Counted from the stretch's first letter, positions 33,262-43,281 are shown. The stretch: 64,000 nt of DNA from Proteiniclasticum sediminis (GCF_018128025.1 NZ_JAGSCS010000010.1:32658-96657), one strand, 5' to 3'. The notes: generated from the sequence alone by a model not told the origin. Numbers and translations are program-made.

Positions 33262-33305
33262 AGAGACGACGTGGAAGGAAATGTTTTTTCCTCATCGTCG
33301 TCTCT
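33262..33305. terminator. Bidirectional terminator between the HAD gene and rpiA
   Basis: A 10-bp stem (33262-33271 with 33296-33305) encloses a second hairpin; T-rich tracts follow on both strands. Confidence 0.8.
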
Positions 33306-33307
33306 TC

Positions 33308-33979
33308 TTATTTACGAAAATGGTGGCGCAGGGTGTCTCCCACGCCTTCGATGACTTCCTCGGCCATGTGGAGAAAGAGTCCCGTTTCCACCACCCCGCT
33401 CATGAGCTTCAGCTCCCGGTGCAGCCCTTCCGGATCCGAAATGGCCTGCAGGTGGAGATCCAGGATCCGGTTTCCCGCATCGGTGACGAAGGGCTCCCCT
33501 GCCTGCATCCGCACCCGGGGATGATAGCCCTGATTCTCCAGTTTCTTCCAGAGCTTTTCCAGGTTGAAGGGGACCACTTCCAGAGGCAGGGGAAACCGCC
33601 CCAGGGTGTCCACCATCTTCTGGTGGTCCACCACCCAGATCACTTTATCCGAGGCCTCCGCCACCAGCTTCTCATAGAGCAGGGCTCCTCCACCGCCTTT
33701 GATCCCATTGAGATTCGGGTCCACTTCATCGGCGCCGTCCAGGGTGAGATCGATCCGGTCCACGGCGGAAAAGGGCAGGATCGGAATGCCCAGTTCCCGG
33801 GCAAGGATTTCGGTGCGTTGGGACGTGGCCACTCCCTGGAGACGAAGCCCCTGGTCCATGCGCACCTTCAGCTCCAGCAGTGTAAAGTGCACTGTGGAGC
33901 CCGTGCCCAGGCCCAGGATCATCCCGTCCTCCACGGCATGGGCGGCGGCGCGACCGGCTCGTTCTTTTTCCGTCATCAT
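33308..33979 (-). CDS. rpiA: Ribose-5-phosphate isomerase A
   Basis: A 223-residue isomerase: MILGLGTGSTVHFTLLEL (phosphate loop), DLTLDGADEVDPNLNGIKGG, GALLYEKLVAEAS, and PVTDAGN-type FVTDAGNRILDLHL. It interconverts ribose-5-P and ribulose-5-P. The start at 33979 overlaps the stop of the AraC-type gene (ATGA), and GGAGG lies 7 nt upstream; a second ATG follows at once. Being coupled to an AraC regulator next to uronate genes is unusual and suggests pentose-phosphate flow is matched to sugar-acid use. Confidence 0.95.
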   Translation of the reverse strand: MMTEKERAGRAAAHAVEDGMILGLGTGSTVHFTLLELKVRMDQGLRLQGVATSQRTEILARELGIPILPFSAVDRIDLTLDGADEVDPNLNGIKGGGGALLYEKLVAEASDKVIWVVDHQKMVDTLGRFPLPLEVVPFNLEKLWKKLENQGYHPRVRMQAGEPFVTDAGNRILDLHLQAISDPEGLHRELKLMSGVVETGLFLHMAEEVIEGVGDTLRHHFRK

Positions 33980-34872
33980 AGCCCTGCCTCCAGTTCCGCA
34001 GCTTTCTTCTGCCCTTCCTGCATCACCTGGAGGAACTCCTTGGGGGTGGTGCCGTACTCGTTCTTGAAGGCCCGGAAAAAGTTGGAGTAATCCCCGAAAC
34101 CGCACTGCTCATAGACGGCAGTGATGGGGTTTCCCTGAAGAATGAGCCCCTTGGCCAGGATCAGCCGTTTTTGGACCACATAGCGGTAGAGGGTTGTCCC
34201 CGTATGTTTTTTAAACTCCCGGGAAAGATGGTACTTGGAGATGAAGAAGTGGCGGGAAAGCTCATCCATGTTGATTTCCCCGTCCAGATTTTCATTGAGG
34301 TAATGAATCACCGCATCGATGAGCTGGTTTTTCTTCACCACGGGCTGCAGCTTTTCTTCCACATCGAAGCTGATCCGGTTGAGGGCCACCATGAGCTCCG
34401 TGATGTAGAGATCCGGCAAAAGATCCTGCCCTGTGCCCTTGTACCCTTCCACGGCGATGAGCTTGTCCAGGATGCTTCGGACCAGCTGCTGGTTGTCGAT
34501 GCTGGTTCGAAGGAGAGTCTTCTTCCGCTTGTCCAGAAAACAGCGGGTGAGATCCGTCTGGGGGGTGGAGAGCCGTTTGAGATACGGCCGGCTCACCCAG
34601 AGAACATACCGCTCATAGTAGTGGTCCGCCCCTTCGATCATGGCCTGGTGGAGCTCCTTGTGGTTCACCAAGACGATGTCGCCGGGGATAAGCTGATAGT
34701 TGCGTCCTTCTATCTGGTAGCTCACTTCCCCTTTGACGAAGAAATAGACTTCAAAAAAGTCATGGTGGTGCAGGGAGACGTTTCTCAGTTTGGTGCTCTT
34801 ATAGTAGAAGAGTTCATAATCACTCCGGTTCATGTACTGCCGGGTGGAATACTCATTTCCGCGCTTGCCCAT
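33976..34872 (-). CDS. AraC-family transcriptional regulator
   Basis: A 298-residue regulator. The N-terminal cupin (20-100) has SLHHHDFFEVYFFVKGEVSY and IPGDIVLVNHKELHQ, typical sugar-binding half. The C-terminal 100 residues are the double helix-turn-helix: NMDELSRHFFISKYHLSREF, then AVYEQCGFGDYSNFFRAFKN and EYGTTPKEF. Start at 34872 has GGGAGG 7 nt upstream. It is divergent from uxaC-uxuA, so it probably senses a hexuronate-derived compound and controls that operon as well as its own, which includes rpiA. Confidence 0.93.
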   Translation of the reverse strand: MGKRGNEYSTRQYMNRSDYELFYYKSTKLRNVSLHHHDFFEVYFFVKGEVSYQIEGRNYQLIPGDIVLVNHKELHQAMIEGADHYYERYVLWVSRPYLKRLSTPQTDLTRCFLDKRKKTLLRTSIDNQQLVRSILDKLIAVEGYKGTGQDLLPDLYITELMVALNRISFDVEEKLQPVVKKNQLIDAVIHYLNENLDGEINMDELSRHFFISKYHLSREFKKHTGTTLYRYVVQKRLILAKGLILQGNPITAVYEQCGFGDYSNFFRAFKNEYGTTPKEFLQVMQEGQKKAAELEAGL

Positions 34873-34969
34873 GGCAAAACCTCCCTCGTTTCTTGTCCCC
34901 ATCTTAACGAAATTAAGCAATATTTGCAAGTCCTTGGGCAACTATCATCATCGGGATTTCACACTCATT

Positions 34970-34978
34970 TGGTATACT
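34970..34978 (+). promoter_or_regulatory. Extended -10 promoter of uxaC-uxuA
   Basis: TGGTATACT, about 97 nt before the uxaC start. No good -35 box, as expected for a promoter that needs the divergent AraC-type activator. Confidence 0.5.
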
Positions 34979-35074
34979 GATTCTAGAAGATCCGAAAATG
35001 GGACTGTTGCGGACTGGAGATTTGCATTTTGCGGATTTTGCACGCAGCCCACGGACAATCAGGAGGTCACATTA

Positions 35075-36466
35075 GTGTTTGAATCCGATTTTCTTTTAAA
35101 AACGCCCACCGCCCGAATGCTCTATCATGAGGCGGCGGAGCATGCCCCCATCTATGATTACCATTGCCATCTCAATCCCCAGGAGATATTCGAAGACCAG
35201 GTGTTTGAGAGCATCACCGCCATGTGGCTGGGCTTTGACCACTACAAGTGGAGAGCCATGCGCTTTGCCGGCGTTCCGGAAAAGTACATCACCGGGGACG
35301 GTACGGATCTGGAGAAGTTCAAGGCCTTCGCCAAAACCCTGGAACGGCTTGTGGGAAGCCCCCTCTATCACTGGACGCATCTGGAACTGGCGCAGTTCTT
35401 TGGGATCCGGGAGTATCTTACCTCGAAGAATGCCGAGGAGATCTACACGGCCATCAATGTGAAAATCCAGACGGATGCCCTTTCTCCGGTGAAACTCATC
35501 GAGGCCTCCGGGGTGAAGCTCATCTGCACCACGGATGATCCGGCAGATGATCTTTCCTATCATGCCAAGATTCGGGAGAAAAACCACAGTTTCCAGGTGC
35601 TTCCCACCTTCCGCCCGGACAAGGTGCTGAAGATCGAAGCTCCCGATTTTCTCCGGCAGCTGGAGAATCTCTCCAACACCATGGGAAAACCCCTGACCAC
35701 CCTGGGCGATCTCAAGGTGGCCCTGGCCTCCCGCATTGCGTATTTTGCGGCCCAGGGCGCTGTCCTTTCCGACCACAGCCTGGAGGCCCTGACCCCGGAT
35801 CTGGGTTCCGAAGCCTTCGCCGAAGAACTCTTCCTCCGGGCCCTCCAGCGGGATCCCATCTCGGTGCAGGAAGCGGCAGTCTTCCGTAACCACATGCTGA
35901 TCTTCCTGGCCGGACAGTACCACAAGCATGGCATGGCCATGCAGCTCCATCTGGGAGCCATGCGCAACAACAACGCCCGGTACTTTGAAGCCCTGGGTCC
36001 CGACACCGGCTTTGACCTGATGAATGACTTCCCCGTGGCGGAATCCCTCAGCCTGCTCCTGAAGGCCATGGATGCCCAGAACGGCCTGCCCAAAACCATT
36101 CTCTATACCCTGAACGCCAAGGACAACGCCGTCCTCTCCACCCTTCCCCACTGCTATCCGGAAGACGGTGTTCCCGGAAAAGTTCAGTTCGGTCCCGCCT
36201 GGTGGTTCTTTGACCACAAGAGCGGCATGGAAACCCATCTCAACGACCTGGGCAACCAGGGCATGCTGGCGGACTTCATCGGCATGCTGACGGATTCCCG
36301 CAGTTTCCTGTCTTATGCCCGCCATGACTACTTCCGTCGGATTCTCTGCAATTTCCTCGGCAATCTGGTGGAAAACCAGGAGTTCAACGACGATCCGGAA
36401 ATCCTTCTGGGGATTGTCCGTGGCATTACCCATGAAAATATCAAAAAATATTTAGGAGTTGACTAA
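35075..36466 (+). CDS. uxaC: Glucuronate/galacturonate isomerase
   Basis: A 463-residue enzyme (E. coli UxaC 470). Metal-binding [11 protein letters not shown] is at residues 28-38; [49 protein letters not shown] and [20 protein letters not shown] are all family hallmarks. It converts D-glucuronate to D-fructuronate and D-galacturonate to D-tagaturonate. Start is GTG at 35075, with AGGAGG 8 nt upstream; the frame stays open further upstream but without family similarity. First gene of the operon with uxuA. Confidence 0.96.
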   Translation: MFESDFLLKTPTARMLYHEAAEHAPIYDYHCHLNPQEIFEDQVFESITAMWLGFDHYKWRAMRFAGVPEKYITGDGTDLEKFKAFAKTLERLVGSPLYHWTHLELAQFFGIREYLTSKNAEEIYTAINVKIQTDALSPVKLIEASGVKLICTTDDPADDLSYHAKIREKNHSFQVLPTFRPDKVLKIEAPDFLRQLENLSNTMGKPLTTLGDLKVALASRIAYFAAQGAVLSDHSLEALTPDLGSEAFAEELFLRALQRDPISVQEAAVFRNHMLIFLAGQYHKHGMAMQLHLGAMRNNNARYFEALGPDTGFDLMNDFPVAESLSLLLKAMDAQNGLPKTILYTLNAKDNAVLSTLPHCYPEDGVPGKVQFGPAWWFFDHKSGMETHLNDLGNQGMLADFIGMLTDSRSFLSYARHDYFRRILCNFLGNLVENQEFNDDPEILLGIVRGITHENIKKYLGVD

Positions 36467-36470
36467 CATT

Positions 36471-37517
36471 ATGAAACTATCATTCCGTTGGTACGGGGTC
36501 GATGATCCTGTCAAAATCGAGTACATCCGTCAGATTCCCACCATGTACAGCATCGTCACCGCCGTTTATGATGTTCCCGTCGGCGAAGTGTGGTCTGTGG
36601 AAAGCATCAGCAAGCTGAAGAAGATCACCGAAGACAATGGTCTCCACTTTGACGTCATCGAGTCCGTTCCGGTCCATGAGGACATCAAGATTGGTCTTCC
36701 CAGCCGTGACCGCTACATCGAGAACTACAAGGAGAACATCCGAAGACTGGGTGCAGCCGGCGTAAAGGTCATCTGCTACAACTTCATGCCCGTCTTTGAC
36801 TGGACCCGAACCCAGCTGGACTACAAGCTTCCCGATGGCTCCACTGCCCTCGTGTACTTCAAGGATCAGCTGGAGAAAATGGATCCCCTCACGGGCGAAC
36901 TGTCCCTTCCCGGCTGGGATTCCAGCTACACCAAGGAAGGCCTGAAGGAGCTCTTCGACCACTACAAGAATGTGGATGAGGACAAGCTCTTCGAAAACCT
37001 GGAGTACTTCCTGAAGGCGATTATTCCCGTGGCGGAGGAAGCCGGTGTGAAGATGGCCATCCATCCCGATGATCCACCATACTCCATCTTCGGACTTCCC
37101 CGCATCATCACCAGAGAAAAGAACCTGGACCGTTTCCTGAGCCTGGTGGACAGCGAGTACAATGGTCTCAGCGTCTGCACCGGATCCCTGGGATCCACCA
37201 ACGCCAATGACATTTACCACATTGTGGACAAGTACACCAAGATGAACCGCATCCACTTCATGCATGTGCGCAACATCAAGCTTTATGCTGATGACAGCTT
37301 CGAAGAAAGCGCCCACTACTCCGGCTGCGGATCCTTGGATATGGTGAAGATCCTCCAGATCCTCCACAAGAACGGCTTCGACGGCTACCTGCGTCCCGAT
37401 CATGGAAGAATGATCTGGGGAGAAACCGGAAAACCCGGCTACGGCCTCTATGACCGAGCTCTCGGCGCTTCCTACATGACTGGAATCTGGGAAACCTTAT
37501 CCAAGCTGGACAAATAA
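36471..37517 (+). CDS. uxuA: Mannonate dehydratase
   Basis: A 348-residue dehydratase of the short (about 350) UxuA group: [20 protein letters not shown] at the start, [18 protein letters not shown], and the strongly conserved [29 protein letters not shown] and [11 protein letters not shown] follow. It converts D-mannonate to 2-keto-3-deoxygluconate. ATG at 36471 is used (AGGAG 12 nt upstream, a little far); a TTG at 36459 abuts the ribosome site. No uxuB (fructuronate reductase), kdgK, kdgA or uronate transporter is in the window, so the pathway must be completed elsewhere. Confidence 0.96.
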   Translation: MKLSFRWYGVDDPVKIEYIRQIPTMYSIVTAVYDVPVGEVWSVESISKLKKITEDNGLHFDVIESVPVHEDIKIGLPSRDRYIENYKENIRRLGAAGVKVICYNFMPVFDWTRTQLDYKLPDGSTALVYFKDQLEKMDPLTGELSLPGWDSSYTKEGLKELFDHYKNVDEDKLFENLEYFLKAIIPVAEEAGVKMAIHPDDPPYSIFGLPRIITREKNLDRFLSLVDSEYNGLSVCTGSLGSTNANDIYHIVDKYTKMNRIHFMHVRNIKLYADDSFEESAHYSGCGSLDMVKILQILHKNGFDGYLRPDHGRMIWGETGKPGYGLYDRALGASYMTGIWETLSKLDK

Positions 37518-37552
37518 CTTACTACGCTAAAAACACAACATTTACCGGAAGA

Positions 37553-37578
37553 AACTGGCGCAAGCCAGTTTTTTCTTT
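37553..37578 (+). terminator. Terminator of uxaC-uxuA
   Basis: AACTGGC-gcaa-GCCAGTT hairpin (37553-37570) followed by TTTTCTTT. Confidence 0.92.
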
Positions 37579-37599
37579 CCCAAAAATCCGCTCCTCATG

Positions 37600-37630
37600 C
37601 GTAAAAAGGCTCCGGATACTCCGGAGCCTT
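37600..37630 (-). terminator. Terminator of purR
   Basis: Perfect 10-bp stem (37606-37615 with 37621-37630) followed by a T-run on the minus strand. Confidence 0.93.
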
Positions 37631-37643
37631 GAGATAATTTGAT

Positions 37644-38453
37644 TTAGTTGGTGGAACCTTCCACGATGACTTCACCCTCTGCATTGACCCCATGGTAATC
37701 CACCAAAGAGGTGTAGGGGGTGGGCAGCTTCTTGGTCACTTCCTTGTTGTCCACCAGGACGCCGATGCCGATGAGCTCCGAATCGAACTCATTGAGCAGA
37801 TCCGCAATGCCGTTCACTGTTCCCCCGGCCCGGAGGAAGTCATCGATGAAGAGACATTTGGAGGAGGACTTCAGGGTCCGCTTGGCCAGGCCCATATTCT
37901 GGAGACGGCCGGTGGTTCCGGAAACATAGTTAATGGTGACACTGGTGCCTTCGGTGACCTTGGAGTTCTTCCTGGCCACAATGAGGGGAACGCCCAGGTA
38001 ACGGGCCACTTCGTAGGCCAGGGGGATTCCCTTGGTTTCCACGGTGATGACATAGTCCGCCTTGGATTTGGCGAACTTGGAAGCCAGTACCACCCCTGCC
38101 CGGTGGACGATGGTGGGATCCAGCATAATGTCGGTGATGTAGAGGAAATTACCGGGAACGATGCGGGACCGGTCCCGCAGCATTTCGCATAGTCCCGTTT
38201 TGAAGGCTTTTTCTTCCTTCTCTCCCATGGCGGCAATAAATCGTACGCCGCCTGTGGCGCCGGCGATGGTTTCCACTCTGCCCATTTCCAGAGACTCCAG
38301 GACCTCACGAATGACCAGAATATCCTCACTGATGGTGGACTTGGCTGCGTTGAGGATCTCAGAGAAATAATTCAGACTCATGATTTTATTCGGATTCTCA
38401 ATGAGCAGTTTCGTGATGGCGCTGATTCTGCTGTTTCTGGAATACTTTTGCAT
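37644..38453 (-). CDS. purR: Purine operon repressor PurR (Bacillus type)
   Basis: A 269-residue repressor: N-terminal winged helix (QKYSRNSRISAITKLLIENP, LNYFSEILNAAKSTISEDI) and a phosphoribosyltransferase-like domain with PRPP loop CLFIDDFLRAGGTVNG. It represses purine synthesis genes and is released by PRPP. Start at 38453 has GGGAGG 7 nt upstream. In many Clostridia purR lies next to murC and close to spoVG-glmU-prs, which makes PRPP; here the uronate block separates purR from spoVG. Confidence 0.95.
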   Translation of the reverse strand: MQKYSRNSRISAITKLLIENPNKIMSLNYFSEILNAAKSTISEDILVIREVLESLEMGRVETIAGATGGVRFIAAMGEKEEKAFKTGLCEMLRDRSRIVPGNFLYITDIMLDPTIVHRAGVVLASKFAKSKADYVITVETKGIPLAYEVARYLGVPLIVARKNSKVTEGTSVTINYVSGTTGRLQNMGLAKRTLKSSSKCLFIDDFLRAGGTVNGIADLLNEFDSELIGIGVLVDNKEVTKKLPTPYTSLVDYHGVNAEGEVIVEGSTN

Positions 38454-38593
38454 AAATGGTCCTCCCTTGCGATTATCTCTTTTCATTCTACCTGATTATC
38501 GAATGTTTTTCAAGATATACCCTCTGAATATTCGTATTGATAGGGAAGATTGTCCCCTTGGCCAAAGGCTTCCGTTCAGTTTCAAAAAATCTT

Positions 38594-38621
38594 TTGAAAA
38601 AGTTGGGGCATGTATTATGAT
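38594..38621 (+). promoter_or_regulatory. Promoter of murC
   Basis: TTGAAA (38594-38599), 16-bp spacer, TATGAT (38616-38621), directly upstream of the chosen murC start. Confidence 0.75.
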
Positions 38622-38643
38622 AGATGAGGAAGGAAGTGGAAAC

Positions 38644-40026
38644 ATGTTATTCGATCTTAAGGAATATGAAAATAAGAAGGTGCACTTCATCGGCATCGGC
38701 GGAGTGAGCATGAGCGGTCTGGCCGCCATCCTTCTGAACAATAAAATCCGGGTCACCGGATCTGACTTCAAAGAGTCCCCCACCATCGCCCGGCTGCGGG
38801 AAGAAGGCGCGGAGATCTTCTTTGGCCACCATAAGGAAAACATCACTGATCAGGATTTTGTCGTCTATACGGCCGCCATTCCTCCGGACAACGAGGAACT
38901 TTTGCAGGCCAAGGAACGGGGGATCCCCACCTATGACCGGGCAGAATTTTTAGGCCATATCATCCAGAACTTCACCCATTCCATCGCCGTCACCGGTACC
39001 CATGGAAAAACCTCCACCACCTCCATGATGTCTGCCATTTCCCTGGCTGCGGATGCGGATCCCACGATCCTCGTGGGGGCACATCTTCCGCTCATCGGGG
39101 GAAATTACCGCATCGGCGACAGCGATCTCTTCATCACGGAGGCTTGTGAATACAAGGCCTCATTCCTGCAGTTTCCTGGAAAGATCGCCATCATCCTGAA
39201 CATTGAGGCGGATCACTTGGATTACTACCGGGATCTCCAGCATATCCTGGATACCTTCAAGGCCTATCTCCAGGTCATGCCCCAGGACGGCACCGTCATC
39301 GCCAATGCCGATGACCCCAACATGGCCTATGTTCTGGAAGGAAGCACCGTGAAGGTTCTCACCTTTGGCATCCATCAAGGTGAGCTGCAGGCCCGGGAGA
39401 TTGTCTATAACGAAGCCGGTCATGCCACCTTTCACGTTTATCAACAGGAAGAGTACCTCTTTGCCGTGACCTTGAAGGTCCCGGGAGAGTTCAACGTCTA
39501 CAACGCTCTGGGCGCCATCGGCGCCGCTTTGGCCGCCGGACTTCCCCGGGAGGCCATTATCCGGGGTTTGGGGGAATACCAAGGGGTCAATAAGCGATTC
39601 CAGCACCTTTACACCAAAAAAGGCATCACGGTCATCGACGACTATGCCCACCACCCGGGAGAGATTAAGAACGCCCTGGAGACGGCCCTGAAGATGAAGA
39701 AAAACCGGATCCATGTGGTCTTTCAGTCCCACACCTATACCCGCACCAAAGCCCTGTTCCATGAATTTGCCCAGTGCTTTGACGCCATGGACACCCTGAT
39801 TCTTCTCCCCATTTATGCTGCCCGGGAACCCGATACCGGACTGGTCTCCGCCGAAGAACTGGGCGATGCCATCCGAGCCCGAAACACCGTTCACACCCTG
39901 AACACCTCCACCTTTGATGAAGCTGCAGAGCTCCTTCGGGGGATCCTGAAAGAAGGAGACCTGGTTCTCACCATGGGTGCCGGTGAATCGGTGAAGGTAG
40001 CAGAAGCCCTGGAACCTCTTCTTTAA
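38644..40026 (+). CDS. murC: UDP-N-acetylmuramate--L-alanine ligase
   Basis: A 460-residue Mur ligase: N-terminal nucleotide fold VHFIGIGGVSMSGLA, ATP loop AVTGTHGKTSTTSMM, EACEYKASFLQF, and DDYAHHPGEIKNALE in the C-terminal domain. It adds L-Ala to UDP-MurNAc in peptidoglycan synthesis. ATG at 38644 is chosen since it lies 22 nt after the -10 box, has AAGGAAGTGG upstream, and gives a normal N-terminus; the frame is open far upstream but there it would overlap purR. Divergent from purR. Confidence 0.97.
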   Translation: MLFDLKEYENKKVHFIGIGGVSMSGLAAILLNNKIRVTGSDFKESPTIARLREEGAEIFFGHHKENITDQDFVVYTAAIPPDNEELLQAKERGIPTYDRAEFLGHIIQNFTHSIAVTGTHGKTSTTSMMSAISLAADADPTILVGAHLPLIGGNYRIGDSDLFITEACEYKASFLQFPGKIAIILNIEADHLDYYRDLQHILDTFKAYLQVMPQDGTVIANADDPNMAYVLEGSTVKVLTFGIHQGELQAREIVYNEAGHATFHVYQQEEYLFAVTLKVPGEFNVYNALGAIGAALAAGLPREAIIRGLGEYQGVNKRFQHLYTKKGITVIDDYAHHPGEIKNALETALKMKKNRIHVVFQSHTYTRTKALFHEFAQCFDAMDTLILLPIYAAREPDTGLVSAEELGDAIRARNTVHTLNTSTFDEAAELLRGILKEGDLVLTMGAGESVKVAEALEPLL

Positions 40027-40048
40027 CCTCAAATCACCTCACGTCAAG

Positions 40049-40094
40049 AAACAGCCTGCATTCGGACATGGCCGCCCGAATGCAGGCTGTTTTA
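40049..40094. terminator. Bidirectional terminator between murC and the ABC exporter operon
   Basis: Perfect 17-bp stem (40049-40065 with 40076-40092); ends in TTT on both strands. The stop of the leftward ATPase gene overlaps its right arm. Confidence 0.88.
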
Positions 40095-40991
40095 CGCTCT
40101 TGTGACGGAAGGATCGACCTCCTCCTGTTTCCGATGAAAATAATAGAGATAAACATCTTCCAGCCCTATGGATTCTTTCAGCAGGCTGAAGCCTGGAGGA
40201 AGATGGTCTGAGACTAACCGAAGCACCTGCCCTTCTTTTCGCTGATAAATTTGCCCCAGCCCATACTCAAGCTGCAGCGCTTCCCTCTCTTCCCTGGAGC
40301 ATCGTTTCTCCCCGACTTTCCCGGCGATCTGGGCGATCAGCCACTGGGGGGACGCTGCCGCAAGGAGGCGCCCCTCATCGAGGAGGAGAATTTCTTTGGC
40401 GATGCTTTCAATATCCGGCACCACATGGGTCGCCAGGATGACGATCCGCTGTTCTGCCAAGGAGGCAATATAATTTCGGATTCGGATTCTCTCCTGGGGA
40501 TCAAGCCCTGCCGTGGGTTCGTCGAGAATCAAGAGCTTCGGATCTCCCAGGAGCGCTTGGGCTAAAAGTACCCGCTGCCTCATCCCGCCAGAACAGTTTC
40601 GTATTCTGCTACGCGCAAATCCATGCATCTGGAGAATATCCAGAAGACTGTCCACTTGGACCCTGGCCTGACGGCGGGGGATTTCCTTTAGATCTGCCAT
40701 ATACCGGAGAAACTGAAGGGCTGTCATCTCTTCATAAAGTCCCGGATTCTGGGGCATGTAGCCGAAGATTTTTCGGTACTCTTTGCCCCATTCCAAGATA
40801 TCCCGATCTTCCCAGAGAATTGATCCCTGCTCCCGCTTTAGGGAATCGGTCATGAGGCCCATCAGTGTGCTTTTTCCTGCTCCATTGGGTCCCAACACGC
40901 CATACACCCCAGGGGTGAAGGAGCAGGTCATCGTATCAAGGGCTTTCAGTGTGCCATAATGTTTTGTTAAGTCCTGAATCTTTAGCTTCAT
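40092..40991 (-). CDS. ABC transporter ATP-binding protein
   Basis: A 299-residue ATPase: Walker A VLGPNGAGKSTLMGLM, Q-loop FGYMPQNPGLYEEMTA, signature NCSGGMRQRVLLAQ (CSGGM instead of LSGGQ), Walker B LLILDEPTAGLDPQ and switch His in ILATHVVPDIE. Start at 40991 overlaps the stop of the permease gene (ATGA) and has AGGAGG 8 nt upstream, so the two are coupled. The 80-residue tail is a partner-specific domain. Last gene of the leftward lipoprotein-permease-ATPase operon. Confidence 0.93.
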   Translation of the reverse strand: MKLKIQDLTKHYGTLKALDTMTCSFTPGVYGVLGPNGAGKSTLMGLMTDSLKREQGSILWEDRDILEWGKEYRKIFGYMPQNPGLYEEMTALQFLRYMADLKEIPRRQARVQVDSLLDILQMHGFARSRIRNCSGGMRQRVLLAQALLGDPKLLILDEPTAGLDPQERIRIRNYIASLAEQRIVILATHVVPDIESIAKEILLLDEGRLLAAASPQWLIAQIAGKVGEKRCSREEREALQLEYGLGQIYQRKEGQVLRLVSDHLPPGFSLLKESIGLEDVYLYYFHRKQEEVDPSVTRA

Positions 40992-43261
40992 CGCGGATAC
41001 CTCCTCCAACGCCAGTCGAGAACGGCAACAAGCAATGCAATGCCCATGAGAGCCATAAGAAACTGAACCCCTCTTAGGGGCAGACTCTGCAATGCCAGAA
41101 GACCTCCCCAGGACCAGCTAACCCTCGACAGCGTGGGAATGACCAGGAGGAACAGGGCAAGCCCCATGGTGACGAGAGTCGAACTGGCCCCTAAGCCAAG
41201 GAGTAGAATCCCCAGCCCTCCTGCCAGGAGAACCAAGAATCTCCAGCCATAAAATAGCAGCAGGTGCATCATCACCGTATGGTCCCCCATCTGGGGAAAG
41301 ACATGAGAAAGACTTGTCCCGCTGGCAAAAAGGCCTTCAAGTCCACCCAAAGATTTCCAAAGAAAATAGAGTTCCCAGCCTGTCCAGATTGCCCAAAGTC
41401 CCCCAGAAAGGAGGACAACCTGCATAATTTTCCTCCGAAGAAGAGGTCTTTGGCCCCCAGAGGTGCTTTTCAGAAGTTCCAGCGTTCCGCACCGCTTCTC
41501 GTAACCCATGATGGGACTGACCAAAAAAACGAAAACCACACCCATGAGAAGGCTTTGCCCCGTCCGGACACCGGAAACATCGTCGCCGTAGAGCACCCGA
41601 TAGGGCAACGAGGGCACAATTTCGCCATTTTTCGTTTTTGCCAGCACATCCATTCGTTCTTTCAACAGGTTTAGGGCTTCGTATTTACGATGGGCGTTCT
41701 CGATCTTCCAGGCTTTTAGGGGATCCCCCGATGGCAAGGATCTGGTTTCTTCGATTTCTTCTCTATTTTCCTGCATCCATTGGTTCAGTTCCTTTTGCTT
41801 TTCTTCGGTGATGGGACCTGCCAGACGCTTGCTATACATCTCACTCACCCGCTCCAGAGGGGTGAGCGTAGTTCCCGGCAACTGCCAGAGGAAGAGGATC
41901 AGAAACAGGAGAATGACGCCGGAACCTCCGCCTCCCCAGATCAATCCCTTTTTCCATTCCAGCCCCACCCATCGATCCCTCTGTATTTTTACCCGGTTTC
42001 GGCTCTGAAGATGCTTTTGATGGCGGATTTTGATTTCCTTTTTCCCTTGGAGACGCAAAATCAGGAGAAGTCCCCAGAGGATCAGAACCGTCAGGACCCC
42101 CAGGAGGGTTTTCTCGTTCCATAATCCCATCCCCAGGGAAACGTTTCGGTAACGTCTCATGGCGGGATCCCATTGAAGAAGACTAAAGAAATTCACCACC
42201 GCCCACTCTGCTCCTCGATCCTGCCGCTGAAGCTTTGTGAATGCCGCATATTCTAAGCTAAGAAACCCAAGAACCGTGATCAGCGCCGCCTGGCGATGAC
42301 GAATCCACCGCAAAACGAGCCAAAACAGAAGACCAAAGAGATAAAGACCGAGGGAACTGGCCACTCCCATAAGGATGACCATTGCACCTACGCTCATGGG
42401 AGCTGTCATATTCCGATAACGCTCCAGGGATTGGGCGAAGCGATTCAAATCCAGAGATTGCCCATAAAAAAGGGAGGCTGCGGGAAAAAGAAAGCCGAAG
42501 AAAACCATGGTGGAAAGCACCGCCATCAGAAGAAGCAAATATGACTGATGGATTCGGAGTCGGTCTCGACCGCCAGAGGTGGCCCACAGGAGCGGCCTAA
42601 CGTTTTTTTGCCGCTCATCAAAGAGAAGGACCACAGTGATCATCATCAGCATAAGCCCCGATAATACAGCCGGATGATCCATCACAGTTTCCAGCACCTC
42701 ATCCTGCCCCAACTGGAGCGGAATCCCTTCCAGACGAGAAAAATCCTTTTCTGCTTTCATTAGGTTTTGATATTCGAAGGACGAGGGGTCCTGATAAACC
42801 CCCATGGTTCTCATCAATTTTGCCTGCTTCTGAATCTTTTGAAGATCAGCGGGAAACATCCGAAGATACTCAATACGCTGCAGCCAGAGGTTCAGCAGCA
42901 CGAACTCTCCCCTTATTTCTTCCCGCTCATCCGTGGTCATTTGATTCAGTTGGGACACCAGTTCCGGATGAGCAAGAAGATGCTTCTGCAAATCCTCTTC
43001 ATCTCCAAACTCCTGCATTCTCACCGCCGTGAGCAGGAGTTTTACCGCAGCTTGTTTCTGGGTCAGGGTATCGCGGGCCTGTTCCAGGGATAAGTCCTCC
43101 ACCTCTTTTTGGATGGTTTGATTCCAATGAAGATAGACCTCCCGCTTCACCGGCAGATTCATGTGCTGAACTCCAAGGTAAAGCAAGAGGTTCAGGATCA
43201 ATAATAATCCAAAGGTCCTTCTCCATAGGGGATGGGCAACTATGCGCTTTAGCTCGTACAT
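40988..43261 (-). CDS. Large ABC permease with two duplicated ABC-2-like halves
   Basis: A 757-residue membrane protein, twice the usual size. First half: helix at 15-31, external helical domain (32-185), then about six helices. Second half repeats this from residue about 435: helix (GVILLFLILFLWQLPG), external domain (460-560), about six helices. A cytosolic motif recurs in both halves, LLWATSGGRDRL and LLKSTSGGQRPLL, right after the first helix of each core, showing internal duplication. One chain could thus form the whole membrane pore. GGAGC lies 8 nt before the ATG. Substrate unknown; related systems export lantibiotics or envelope compounds. Confidence 0.82.
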   Translation of the reverse strand: MYELKRIVAHPLWRRTFGLLLILNLLLYLGVQHMNLPVKREVYLHWNQTIQKEVEDLSLEQARDTLTQKQAAVKLLLTAVRMQEFGDEEDLQKHLLAHPELVSQLNQMTTDEREEIRGEFVLLNLWLQRIEYLRMFPADLQKIQKQAKLMRTMGVYQDPSSFEYQNLMKAEKDFSRLEGIPLQLGQDEVLETVMDHPAVLSGLMLMMITVVLLFDERQKNVRPLLWATSGGRDRLRIHQSYLLLLMAVLSTMVFFGFLFPAASLFYGQSLDLNRFAQSLERYRNMTAPMSVGAMVILMGVASSLGLYLFGLLFWLVLRWIRHRQAALITVLGFLSLEYAAFTKLQRQDRGAEWAVVNFFSLLQWDPAMRRYRNVSLGMGLWNEKTLLGVLTVLILWGLLLILRLQGKKEIKIRHQKHLQSRNRVKIQRDRWVGLEWKKGLIWGGGGSGVILLFLILFLWQLPGTTLTPLERVSEMYSKRLAGPITEEKQKELNQWMQENREEIEETRSLPSGDPLKAWKIENAHRKYEALNLLKERMDVLAKTKNGEIVPSLPYRVLYGDDVSGVRTGQSLLMGVVFVFLVSPIMGYEKRCGTLELLKSTSGGQRPLLRRKIMQVVLLSGGLWAIWTGWELYFLWKSLGGLEGLFASGTSLSHVFPQMGDHTVMMHLLLFYGWRFLVLLAGGLGILLLGLGASSTLVTMGLALFLLVIPTLSRVSWSWGGLLALQSLPLRGVQFLMALMGIALLVAVLDWRWRRYPR

Positions 43262-43281
43262 GGGTTCTGCTCCTTATGCGA

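Noticed and set aside
34873-35074. Catabolite-response (cre) site before uxaC
   Set aside because: No sequence close enough to the TGNAANCGNNNNCA pattern was found in this gap.
35096-36433. Long open frame on the minus strand across uxaC
   Set aside because: It is the antisense image of a well-conserved uxaC gene; its protein has no family features and no ribosome site.
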